Shown in pieces: positions 16,943-25,550 of a stretch of DNA of 64,000 nt (position 1 is the stretch's first letter; every line of letters begins with the position of its first letter). The position numbers were made by a program, and so were the translations under genes. Under the pieces are notes generated by a model, which worked only from the letters and a program-made list of their open reading frames with translations, was not told where the DNA came from and ran no database searches. Source of the stretch: Thermomonas paludicola (lineage in GTDB: Bacteria > Pseudomonadota > Gammaproteobacteria > Xanthomonadales > Xanthomonadaceae); the NCBI RefSeq assembly GCF_024498955.1, contig NZ_CP093311.1:930001-994000 (forward strand), given 5' to 3'.

Positions 16943-18400
16943 ATGCGCGCGAAGGGGAACCGCCAATTGCTCTTCCAGCAGGCCATCCTGACGCTGGCCG
17001 TGCTCGGTTGTGCTTGCGCAAATGCTTCTGAAATCAAGCAGTTGCGTGTCGAAGCCGGGACCACCGGAACGCGCGCCGAACTGCATCTGGACAAGGCTTC
17101 CACCTTCAAGCTCATCCCGCTGTCCAACCCGGAACGGCTGGCCGTGGATTTCCCCGACAGCCAGCTTGCGCGCGGATTGACGCTGCCGCATGCCGCCGGA
17201 GTGGTGACCTCGGTGCGTACCGGGCAGCCGGTTCCCGGCACGGTGCGGATCGTGTTTGATCTGGGCGGCAAGGTGCGCGCCCTGCCGACCACCCTGGATA
17301 CCTCCAGGAGCGGTTACACGCTGGTGCTGGAATGGCCGGGAGACGGCGCTGCGCCGGCGACTCCCGTCATCGCCGCGTCGCCGGACAACGCCAGCGCAAC
17401 GCCCGTTACCCCCATGCCTGCAACGGCGACTGCCGCTAGCCTGCCCGCGCGTGACCCGATTGCGGATATCGCGCGCCGTTCCGCGTCCACCAGCGTGCCG
17501 CCCGTGGCTGCACCCGTCGCGCCACCGCCGGAGGTGGCGCAGAAACCGGCGATTGCACAGCCTTCGGCTGCATTGCCCGACGCACCTCCGCCGATCATGA
17601 AGCCCGCTCTGCGGCCGGGCACGCGCCCGCTGGTGGTGGCCATCGACGCCGGTCACGGTGGCCAGGATCCCGGCGCGCACGGTTTGAACGGTACCCGCGA
17701 AAAGGATGTCACCCTCGCCATCGCCCGTGAGCTGGCCCGCCAGGTCAATGCCACGCCGGGATTGCGCGCTTATCTGACCCGCGACAGCGACGTCTTCATT
17801 CCACTCAACCTGCGCGCTCGCCGCGCCACCGCCAACAAGGCCGACATCTTCCTGTCGATCCACGCCGATGCCGCCGAGAACCGCGGTGCGCGCGGTTCTT
17901 CGGTGTATGTGCTATCCACCCGGGGCGCATCCTCGCAGCGCGCGCGCTGGCTGGCCGACAAGGAAAATGCGGCCGACGTGATCGGCGGCGAACGCGTGCG
18001 CGTGGCCGACAACACCCTGACCTCGGTGCTGCTGGACTTGACCCAGAGCGGCAACATGAAGGCCTCCGAAGACGCGGCCGACCATGTACTGGGCGGTCTC
18101 AAGCGGGTTGGCAACAGCCACAAGCCGGACGTGGAGCGCGCCAATTTCGCGGTGTTGCGCACCTCCGACAAGATGCCGGCGATGCTGGTGGAAACCGCCT
18201 TCATCTCCAATCCCGATGAAGAAAAGCGGTTGGCGGACCCGGCCTTCCAGCGCACGCTGGCGGCGTCGATCCTGGATGGCGTGGACGCCTATTTCTCGCG
18301 GCAACCGCCGCCGGGCACGCTGTATGCCGCCCGTGCGCAGGCGGGGCAGTCGGCGCAGGCCGGCGACCGCTCCAGCATCGGTGCGGGCGGAAGCCCGTAA
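16943..18400 (+). CDS. N-acetylmuramoyl-L-alanine amidase (AmiB/AmiC type)
   Basis: This 485-residue periplasmic amidase splits daughter-cell peptidoglycan by cutting the MurNAc-L-Ala bond. It has an N-terminal signal peptide (LLFQQAILTLAVLGCACANAS). An AMIN domain follows (about 30-130, IKQLRVEAGTTGTRAELHL), then a Pro/Ala-rich linker (about 132-215). The Amidase_3 domain (about 225-450) has the zinc and catalytic residues in VAIDAGHGGQDPG, LSIHADA and VETAFISNPDEEKRL. The position between tsaE and mutL matches amiB in E. coli. The start is ATG 16943; a 91-base gap from tsaE may hold its own promoter. Confidence 0.92.
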   Translation: MRAKGNRQLLFQQAILTLAVLGCACANASEIKQLRVEAGTTGTRAELHLDKASTFKLIPLSNPERLAVDFPDSQLARGLTLPHAAGVVTSVRTGQPVPGTVRIVFDLGGKVRALPTTLDTSRSGYTLVLEWPGDGAAPATPVIAASPDNASATPVTPMPATATAASLPARDPIADIARRSASTSVPPVAAPVAPPPEVAQKPAIAQPSAALPDAPPPIMKPALRPGTRPLVVAIDAGHGGQDPGAHGLNGTREKDVTLAIARELARQVNATPGLRAYLTRDSDVFIPLNLRARRATANKADIFLSIHADAAENRGARGSSVYVLSTRGASSQRARWLADKENAADVIGGERVRVADNTLTSVLLDLTQSGNMKASEDAADHVLGGLKRVGNSHKPDVERANFAVLRTSDKMPAMLVETAFISNPDEEKRLADPAFQRTLAASILDGVDAYFSRQPPPGTLYAARAQAGQSAQAGDRSSIGAGGSP

Positions 18401-18469
18401 GCCAGCCCGCCCTGTCGGCGCGCTGTCACAGCGTGTTTGCGAATTCCCGGAAGAGTTGCGGATTCGCAC

Positions 18470-18481
18470 TAAAATCGGCGG
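18470..18481 (+). promoter_or_regulatory. -10-like hexamer abutting the mutL start
   Basis: TAAAAT (18470-18475, five of six to TATAAT) is followed by six bases and then the GTG of mutL. There is no Shine-Dalgarno sequence and no clear -35. This spacing would start transcription at the GTG. Confidence 0.45.
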
Positions 18482-20272
18482 GTGAACATCCGCCAACTCC
18501 CCGATACCCTCATCAACCAGATCGCTGCCGGCGAAGTCGTTGAACGCCCGGCCTCCGTGGTCAAGGAACTGGTCGAGAACGCGCTGGACGCCGGTGCGCA
18601 GCGCATCGACATCGACCTGGAAGAAGGCGGCGTGCGCCTGATCCGCATCCGCGACGATGGGGGCGGCATCCTGCCCGAGCAGTTGCCGCTGGCAGTCAGT
18701 CGCCACGCCACCAGCAAGATCGCCAGCATCGATGATCTGGAAGCCGTGGCGACGCTGGGGTTTCGCGGTGAAGCACTGCCGTCGGTGGCCTCGGTCAGCC
18801 GCTTCCGGCTGGCATCGCGGCAGCGCGGTGCGCAGCACGGCGCGGAGCTGCGCATCGAGGGCGGCAAGGTCGGCGAGGTGACGCCGAACGCGCATCCGCC
18901 CGGCACCACGGTGGAAGTGCGCGACCTGTTCTTCAACGTCCCTGCGCGGCGCAAGTTCCTGCGCGCCGAGCGCACCGAGCTGTCGCATATCGAGGAGTGG
19001 CTGCGCACGCTGGCGCTGGCCCGGCCGGATGTCGAGCTCCGGGTAACCCACAACGGCAAGGCGTCGCGGCGCTGGAAGGGCGAAAGCAATTTGCTGTCCG
19101 ACGTGCGCCTGCACGAGGCACTGGGCGAGGAGTTCACCCGCAACGCGTTGCGCGTCGATCACGCGGGCGCGGGCATGCGCCTGCATGGCTGGGTCGCGCA
19201 GCCGGCCTACAACCGCGCCAGCGCCGATCAGCAGTATCTGTACGTCAACGGCCGCAGCGTGCGCGATCGCAACGTGGCGCACGCGGTGCGCCAGGCCTAC
19301 AGCGACGTGCTGTTCCACGGCCGCCACCCGGCCTACGTGTTGTTCCTCGAACTCGATCCGCGCGGCGTGGACGTCAACGTGCATCCGGCCAAGCACGAGG
19401 TGCGTTTCCGCGAGTCGCGGCTGGTGCACGATTTCGTCTATCGCACGCTGCACGAGGCGCTTGCGCAAACCCGCGCCGGGTTCGCCGCCACGCCCATGCA
19501 GCCGGCGTCCGGATCGGGTCTGGGCGGCGGTCGCTGGTCGATGCCGGCGACGCCGCAGCAGCAGGCAATGGGGCTGCGCGTGGGCGATGCACCGGCGGCC
19601 TATGCCGCGCTGTATGCGCCGCGCGAGGAAGCGGGACTGGCATCGCCGATGGCCACCATGCCCATGCCGGCAGAGGACGCGGCTGGCACCCCGCCGCTGG
19701 GTTTCGCAATCGCCCAGCTGCACGGCATCTATATCCTGGCCGAGAACGCCGACGGCTTGATCGTGGTGGACATGCACGCCGCGCACGAGCGCATCGGCTA
19801 CGAAAAATTGAAGGCCGCGCACGACGGCGCCGGCCTGCGCACGCAGCCCCTGCTGGTGCCCAGCAGCCTGGCGGTGTCCGAGCGCGAGGCAGACATCGCC
19901 GAGCGCGAGGCCGACACGCTGGCGCAGCTGGGCTTCGAGGTGCAGCGCAGCGGTCCGCAGTCGCTGCTGCTGCGCAGCGTGCCCGCGTTGCTGGCGCAGG
20001 GCGACGTGGAGGCATTGCTGCGCGACGTGCTGGCCGATTTGCGGGAGCACGGCAGCACCCGGCGGGTGGCGGAAACCCGCGATGAACTGCTCGCCACGAT
20101 GGCCTGCCACGGTGCGGTACGCGCCAATCGCAGGTTGGGCGTTTCCGAAATGAATGCCCTGTTGCGTGACATGGAAGCCACCGAACGCTCCGGTCAATGC
20201 AATCATGGCCGTCCCACCTGGACCCGTTTCACGCTTGCGGAGATCGATCGATGGTTCCTGCGCGGACGCTGA
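18482..20272 (+). CDS. mutL: DNA mismatch repair protein MutL
   Basis: This 596-residue protein links MutS mismatch recognition to strand excision. The GHKL ATPase motifs are intact: [27 protein letters not shown] and GFRGEALPS. The C-terminal domain carries [12 protein letters not shown], a match to the endonuclease motif DQHAX2EX4E apart from Met for Gln, plus ACHGAVRAN and CNHGRPT. These are marks of endonuclease-type MutL, unlike E. coli MutL. The GTG start is fixed by [26 protein letters not shown] hexamer lies six bases upstream and no ribosome-binding site is seen. The stop overlaps or lies past the start of the next lipoprotein gene. Confidence 0.96.
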
Positions 20273-21216
20273 TGCGCCTTGCCGGCGCGCTCGCAATGGC
20301 GTTGCTGATGACCGGCTGCAACCGGAATCCGGGGCCAAGTGCAGCCGAGCGGGCCGCGCAGGCAAAAGCGCGGGCCGAGTTTTCCGCGGCACAACATGCG
20401 TGGCGCGCGCAGCGGGTTGCCGCACTGCGCCAGCCCGATGGCTGGACCTCGCTGATCGGCCTGCACTGGCTGGATCCGGGCACCCACCGCGTGGGCAGCA
20501 GCGGTGACAATGGCATTCGCCTGGCGATGGGGCCCGCGCATCTTGGCTTGTTCACGGTGCGCAATGGCCACGCAAGCGTCGTTCCGGATGCCGCAGTGAC
20601 CATCGATGGCCAGCCAAGCCGGGGTGGTGCGCTGCGCAGCGACGCCGACGCGGGCGGCGCCAGCGTGATCGCGTTCGACGACGGTAAAGGCCTGGCGACG
20701 GTGATTGCGCGCGGCGGTCGGCTGGCGCTGCGGGTCAAGCACGCCGATGCCGGCAGCCGCGTGCATTTCAGCGGTTTGGACTACTGGCCGGGCGGGCCTG
20801 GCTGGCAGGTGCAGGCGCGCTTCATCCCGCATCCGGCCGGCAAGACGCTGCCCATCGCCAACATCATCGGCACCACCGACGAGATCCCCAATCCCGGCGT
20901 GGTCGAATTCACCCGCCACGGCACGCCGTTCCGACTGGAAGCGCTGGACGAAGGCGAGGGCACCCTGTTCCTGATCTTCGCCGATCGCACCAGCGGCCAC
21001 GGCAGCTATGGCGCCGGCCGCTTCCTCGATGCGCCGATGCCGGACGCGCAGGGCCGGCTGGTGCTCGACTTCAACCGCGCTTACAACCCGCCGTGCGCGT
21101 TCACTCCGTTCGCCACCTGTCCGCTGCCGCCGCCGGAAAACCGGCTGGACCTGCGCGTCGAAGCGGGCGAGAAGGCCTATCGAAAACCCGTCATTGCAAC
21201 CAGGGATGCCCAATGA
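20251..21216 (+). CDS. DUF1684 family lipoprotein
   Basis: This 321-residue protein has a lipoprotein signal [23 protein letters not shown]; the acylated Cys would be residue 23. The body has the DUF1684 landmarks: [24 protein letters not shown], the [10 protein letters not shown] segment, and [27 protein letters not shown] near the C-terminus. The function of the family is unknown. I chose the ATG at 20251 because GGAG precedes it by eight bases, although it lies inside the mutL end; a TGATG start at 20272 would also keep the lipobox. It overlaps the next gene by ATGA, so the two are coupled. Confidence 0.85.
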
Positions 21217-22154
21217 AATCGCGACTGCTGGCATTGGCGCTGTGCGCGCTGCTGACTCCCATTGCCTGGGCTGGGCAGCCGGCGCCAGCTGCACCGCAGG
21301 CTGGGGGCGCCCAGCATCCGCTGCTGTGGAAGGTGTCCGATGCCGACAACGCGGTGTACCTGCTCGGTGCCTTTCACCTGCTCAAGCCCGACGACTATCC
21401 GTTGCCGGCGGAAGTGGATCGCGCGTTCGATGACAGCCAATCGCTGCTCTTTGAAATCGATCCGGCGGCGATGACCGCGCCGGAAACCGTGGCCAGCATG
21501 CAGAAGTACATGGGCTACGACGATGGCAAGCGCCTGAGCCAGGTGTTGCCGAAGGCGACGCTGGACAAGCTGGGTATCCTGCTGTCCGCCAGCGGCGCGT
21601 CGGTGCAGGCGTTCGAGGACAAGGAGCCGTGGGCTGTCAACCTGGGCTTGGTGCTCAGCGTCGCGCAGGCATTGGGGTTTCGTCCGGATCTTGGCCTGGA
21701 CCGCAGCTTGATGGCGCGTGCGGTCAGCGCCGGCAAGCCGGCGACGGGGTTGGAGAGCATCGACGACCAGATGCGGGCGATGGACACCACGCCGTATGCC
21801 GAGCAGGCGCAGAGCCTGGAGGAATTCCTCGCCGATCCGCAGAAAGCGGTGCGGCAGTTGAGCGACATGCATGCCTGGTGGCGTGCCGGCGACGCGGGCA
21901 AGCTGGACCAGGAAATGCGCGAAGACATGGCGCGCAAGACGCCGGAAACCTACCGTCTGCTGGACGTGGAGCGCAACCGCGCATGGCTGCCGCTGCTGGA
22001 AAAACGCCTGACCGGATCCCGCTCAGACAACACCCTGGTGGTGGTGGGCGCGCTGCATTTGCTGGGCAGCGACGGCCTGGTGGCGCAGTTCAAGGCGAAG
22101 GGCTACAAGGTCGAGCGCATCTGCGATGGCTGTGGGGCCAGTGCCGGCGACTGA
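21213..22154 (+). CDS. TraB/GumN family periplasmic protein
   Basis: This 313-residue protein has a signal peptide [20 protein letters not shown]. The TraB/GumN fold is shown by LLWKVSDADNAVYLLGAFHLLKPDDYPLP near the N-terminus and NTLVVVGALHLLGSDGLVAQFKAKGYKVERI near the C-terminus. The paired His-containing GAFHLL and GALHLL segments are the family core, thought to be a metal-dependent hydrolase site. GumN lies at the end of the Xanthomonas gum cluster, but no gum genes are here. The ATG overlaps the upstream stop as ATGA. The substrate is unknown. Confidence 0.85.
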   Translation: MKSRLLALALCALLTPIAWAGQPAPAAPQAGGAQHPLLWKVSDADNAVYLLGAFHLLKPDDYPLPAEVDRAFDDSQSLLFEIDPAAMTAPETVASMQKYMGYDDGKRLSQVLPKATLDKLGILLSASGASVQAFEDKEPWAVNLGLVLSVAQALGFRPDLGLDRSLMARAVSAGKPATGLESIDDQMRAMDTTPYAEQAQSLEEFLADPQKAVRQLSDMHAWWRAGDAGKLDQEMREDMARKTPETYRLLDVERNRAWLPLLEKRLTGSRSDNTLVVVGALHLLGSDGLVAQFKAKGYKVERICDGCGASAGD

Positions 22155-22178
22155 CGCGCTGCCGTTGCCGTTGGGTCG

Positions 22179-22604
22179 CTAGGTGGACTCGCCGGTCATC
22201 ACGATGCAGTCCACCGGGCAGGCTGGCACGCACAGTTCGCAGCCCGTGCATGAATCCTCCAGAACGGTGTGCATGAATTTCGCGCCGCCGATGATGGCAT
22301 CCACCGGGCAGGCCTGGATGCACTTGGTGCAGCCGATGCAGTCGTCTTCGATGATGAAGGCCACGCGCCCCGGCCTGTGCTGGCCGCGGCTGCGGTCGTA
22401 AGGCACCGGCTGCACGCCCAGCAAGCGGGCCAATGCGTGCGCCCCGGCATCGCCGCCGGGCGGACAACGGTCGACGCTCGCTTCGCCGCGCGCCATCGCG
22501 TCCGCATAGGGCCGGCAGCCGTCGTAGCCGCATTGCCCGCACTGGGTTTGCGGCAGCAGGCGGTCGAGGCGTTCAACCAGGTCGGGATTGTTGAAGGTGT
22601 TCAT
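22179..22604 (-). CDS. rnfB: RnfB-type ferredoxin lacking a membrane anchor
   Basis: This 141-residue iron-sulphur protein starts with the RnfB Fe-S domain: [17 protein letters not shown], and RCPPGG further on. Two ferredoxin [4Fe-4S] motifs follow, [18 protein letters not shown] and [19 protein letters not shown]. coli RnfB has about 190 residues and an N-terminal membrane helix; that helix is absent here and no other rnf gene is nearby. Xanthomonads commonly have such a lone RnfB beside metG, probably a soluble electron carrier or Fe-S partner. The ATG at 22604 has GGA at nine bases. An unusually strong AAGGAGG lies further up at 22689-22683 but does not fit this start. Confidence 0.88.
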   Translation of the reverse strand: MNTFNNPDLVERLDRLLPQTQCGQCGYDGCRPYADAMARGEASVDRCPPGGDAGAHALARLLGVQPVPYDRSRGQHRPGRVAFIIEDDCIGCTKCIQACPVDAIIGGAKFMHTVLEDSCTGCELCVPACPVDCIVMTGEST

Positions 22605-22752
22605 CACGCTGATTCCGCGCGGGCCGTGCTGCCGCTTTCGCTTCCGCGAATGTCCCCCGATGCCGTCCACTGGCCGGCATCTCCTCCTTGATTTCGCTGC
22701 AGCGAAACCGGCAACACGGCCTTGACGTTTCCTGGTGGGTGGCTGCGCGGTC

Positions 22753-24870
22753 TCAGCGCACCGGCATGCCGGGCTGCGCGGCGTCGTCGGCGTCCAGCAG
22801 GGCCAGCGCGCCGCCGTCGAAGCCGGCCGAGAGAATCATGCCCTCGCTCAGGCCAAAGCGCATTTTGCGTGGCGCCAGGTTGGCGATGAACACCACGCTG
22901 CGGCCGACCAGCTTGTCCGGCTCGCCGTAGCTGGCGCGGATGCCGGAGAAGATCTGCCGCTGGCCCAGCTCGCCGGCGTCCAGCAGGAAGCGCAGCAGCT
23001 TGTCGCTGCCATCCACGAATCCGCACTCCAGCACCTTGCCGATGCGCAGATCAAGCTTGGCGAAGTCGTCGATGCCGATGATTCCACTCCCTCCCTCGCT
23101 TGCGGGGGAGGGCTGGGGTGGGGGCGCTTTTCCAGCGATGGCCTTTCCGTCGGCCTTCGCGTCACCTTGTGCTTCGGCTTTCCCGGTTGCGGCTGAAGCC
23201 GCTCCTGCGGGCGCGGTGGCAAGCGTGTCCCTGGAGGCGTCCATCATCGCTTCGATCTGCTTTGGGTCAATCCGGGTGAACAGCGGGGCATACGGCTTGA
23301 TGCTGCGCGTCAGCAGCGGCTGGACAACGTCACCCCAGTGGGCCACCGGTGCATCAAGGAATCCTTCCGCCTGCGCGCAGGTGCGTGGCAGCACGGGCTT
23401 GAGCGCGACGGCCAAGATCCGGAACAGGTTCAATCCCTGCGTGCACACCGCTTGCAGCTGCGCCTCAGCGCCGTCCTGCTTGGCCAGCACCCACGGCTTG
23501 TGTTCGTCGATGAACTTGTTGGCCTCGTCGGCCAGCGCCATCGTCTGGCGCAGCGCGGTGGCGGCTTCGTTGCGCTCGTACGCGGCGGTGATCTGCTCCA
23601 GCTCGGCCACGAAGCGCGCGTATTGCGCGGCATCGAGCAGTGTTGCAGCCAGTTGGCCAGCGAAACGCTTTTCGATGAAACCGGCGCAACGGCTGGCCAG
23701 GTTCACGAACTTGCCGACCACGTCGCTGTTCACCCGCGCCACGAAGTCGGACAGGTTCAAGTCCACGTCGTCCACGCCGCCGGATGTCTTGCCCGCGAAG
23801 TAGTAGCGCAGCGCCTCCGCGTCCAGCCCGGCGTCGAGGTAGGTGCGTGCCATGATGAAGGTGCCGCGCGACTTGCTCATCTTGGCGCCGTCCACGGTCA
23901 GGTAGCCGTTGACATGCAGCCGCGTTGGCGCGCGCATGCCGGCGCCGTGCAGAACGGCCGGCCAGAACAGGCCGTGGAAATTGACGATGTCCTTGCCGAT
24001 GAAATGATGCAGCTCGGCGTTGCTGTCCGCCTTGAGGAACGTCTCGAAGTCGATGCCGGTCTTGGCGCACAGGGTCTTGAAGCTGCTCAGGTAACCGATC
24101 GGCGCATCCAGCCACACGTAGAAATATTTGCCGGGTGCGCCCGGGATTTCGAAGCCGAAATAAGGCGCATCGCGGGAAATATCCCAGGCGCGCAGGCCAC
24201 CGTCGGCATCCAGCCATTCGCGCAGCTTGGCCTTGACCCCCGGCACCGCCACGTCGCCAGCCAGCCACTGGCGCAGGAACGACTCGAAGCTGCCGACTTC
24301 AAAGAAGAAATGCTCGGAATCGCGGATCTCGGGCGTGGCACCGGACACCACCGACGTGGGGTCGATCAGGTCGGTCGGGCCGTAGGTGGCGCCGCAGACC
24401 TCGCAGTTGTCGCCGTACTGGTCGGCGCTCTTGCAGTTGGGGCAGGTGCCCTTGATGTAGCGGTCGGGCAGGAACATGCCCTTTGCCGGATCATAGAACT
24501 GCGCCACGCTGCGCCGCGCGATGTGGTGATTGGCCACCAGCGCGGCGTAGATCGACTCGGTCAGGCTGCGGTTGGCGGGCGAGTTGGTGGAGTCGTAGTG
24601 GTCGAAGGCCACCCCGAACGCGGTGAAATCGCGCTCGTGCCCAGCCTGGATGGCGGCGATGAAGGCCTCGGGCGTGGTACCGGCCTTTTCGGCGGCCAGC
24701 ATGATCGGCGTGCCGTGGGTGTCGTCGGCGCAGACGTAATGCACCGTGTCGCCGCGCATGCGCCGCGCCCGCACCCAGATGTCGGCCTGGATGTAACCGA
24801 CCAGATGGCCCAGATGCAGCGGGCCATTGGCATAGGGCAGGGCATTGGTGACAAGCGCGGAGCGGGACAT
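22753..24870 (-). CDS. metG: Methionyl-tRNA synthetase
   Basis: This 705-residue class I synthetase charges tRNA-Met. The HIGH-type motif is [10 protein letters not shown] near residue 13. The zinc knuckle [18 protein letters not shown] lies near 145, and KMSKSRGT near 330. A C-terminal dimerising tRNA-binding domain (about 600-705, [20 protein letters not shown]) is present. The linker before that domain (about 550-597) is Ala/Gly/Pro-rich. It contains two DNA repeats of the extragenic palindrome type read in frame, at 23185-23208 and 23087-23124. The ATG at 24870 matches the family start. A GATAAT-like hexamer lies about 25 bases upstream. Confidence 0.96.
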   Translation of the reverse strand: MSRSALVTNALPYANGPLHLGHLVGYIQADIWVRARRMRGDTVHYVCADDTHGTPIMLAAEKAGTTPEAFIAAIQAGHERDFTAFGVAFDHYDSTNSPANRSLTESIYAALVANHHIARRSVAQFYDPAKGMFLPDRYIKGTCPNCKSADQYGDNCEVCGATYGPTDLIDPTSVVSGATPEIRDSEHFFFEVGSFESFLRQWLAGDVAVPGVKAKLREWLDADGGLRAWDISRDAPYFGFEIPGAPGKYFYVWLDAPIGYLSSFKTLCAKTGIDFETFLKADSNAELHHFIGKDIVNFHGLFWPAVLHGAGMRAPTRLHVNGYLTVDGAKMSKSRGTFIMARTYLDAGLDAEALRYYFAGKTSGGVDDVDLNLSDFVARVNSDVVGKFVNLASRCAGFIEKRFAGQLAATLLDAAQYARFVAELEQITAAYERNEAATALRQTMALADEANKFIDEHKPWVLAKQDGAEAQLQAVCTQGLNLFRILAVALKPVLPRTCAQAEGFLDAPVAHWGDVVQPLLTRSIKPYAPLFTRIDPKQIEAMMDASRDTLATAPAGAASAATGKAEAQGDAKADGKAIAGKAPPPQPSPASEGGSGIIGIDDFAKLDLRIGKVLECGFVDGSDKLLRFLLDAGELGQRQIFSGIRASYGEPDKLVGRSVVFIANLAPRKMRFGLSEGMILSAGFDGGALALLDADDAAQPGMPVR
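23087..23124. repeat. GC-rich interspersed repeat inside the metG linker
   Basis: The 38-base stretch has the inverted core CCCTCCCTCGCTTGCGGGGGAGGG followed by GCTGGGGTGGGGG; only short parts are quoted here: CTCGCTTGCGGGGGAG. From memory this matches a repeat widespread between genes of xanthomonads and pseudomonads. Here it lies in frame in metG and encodes [14 protein letters not shown]. Confidence 0.65.
23185..23208. repeat. REP-type palindrome inside the metG linker
   Basis: On the coding strand GCAGGAGCGGCTTCAGCCGC, a close match to the REP sequence GTAGGAGCGGCTTCAGCCGC that is common between genes of xanthomonads and pseudomonads (recalled, not searched). It encodes AGAASAA in the metG linker. 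Confidence 0.65.
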
Positions 24871-24930
24871 GGCGATGCCAGACGCAGAGGGGCCGCGATT
24901 ATCGCATGCGCGACGCGTGCCCCAGAACGG

Positions 24931-24957
24931 CGAAACCCCGGGCACGCCGGGGTTTCG
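24931..24957 (-). terminator. Hairpin downstream of the DUF2147 gene
   Basis: CGAAACCCCGG / CCGGGGTTTCG with a five-base loop, an 11-bp perfect stem between the DUF2147 stop and the metG start on the same strand. It has no U-run beyond the stem, so it may be a terminator or a processing hairpin. Confidence 0.5.
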
Positions 24958-24977
24958 GGGTCAGCCTGCGCGCGGAA

Positions 24978-25409
24978 TCAGTCGGCCCGCACCCAGGTGG
25001 CGGTTTTGCAGAAGAAGGCCACGCAGCCCTTGACCTCCAGCTTCTTGCCGCCATCGATCAACTTGATCGACTTGGCCTTGAAGCTGCGATCTTCGGAAGG
25101 CTTGTACCCGCTGCCATCGCCCCACACGCCGTCGGAGATCGGCTTCAGGTTCCACAGGGTCACGATGCCGACGTAGGGCTTGCCCTTGTACTGGCCGCTG
25201 CACCCGTCGCAGTTGGCCGACATGCCCAGGTTTTCGGTGATCCTGGCGGCCAGCGTGCCGTTCTTGGCTTCGTAGATCTCCGAAATAGTCATCGCCTTGC
25301 CGGTCTCGTCATCCAGCGTCTTCCACTTGCCGACCGGGGTTGCATGGTGCTGCGCCGACGCGGAGAACGCGAGCGAAGTCAGCACGAAAGCCAAAAGGAT
25401 GTTGCGCAT
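24978..25409 (-). CDS. DUF2147 family secreted protein
   Basis: This 143-residue protein has a signal peptide MRNILLAFVLTSLAFSASAQ. The single DUF2147 domain begins PVGKWKTLDDETGKAMTISEIYEAKNG. Family features are ANCDGCSGQYKGKPYVGI and the closing KGCVAFFCKTATWVR, with a likely pair of disulphides. The family is periplasmic; its function is unknown, and it may bind a small ligand as a lipocalin-like barrel. GGGAGGGG precedes the ATG at good spacing. It lies upstream of metG on the same strand with a hairpin between them, so it is probably a separate unit. Confidence 0.85.
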   Translation of the reverse strand: MRNILLAFVLTSLAFSASAQHHATPVGKWKTLDDETGKAMTISEIYEAKNGTLAARITENLGMSANCDGCSGQYKGKPYVGIVTLWNLKPISDGVWGDGSGYKPSEDRSFKAKSIKLIDGGKKLEVKGCVAFFCKTATWVRAD

Positions 25410-25550
25410 GTATGCCCCTCCCAGGGATCCATGGGACGCGGCGCGTCCCTTGAAGCTTTATAACCCCATCCGTAGTGGTATGGAACGGGGTGGGGAGGCG
25501 CCGTGCATGACGGTTAAACTTCCCGTTACCCGGACTGGAGTACTTGCGGC

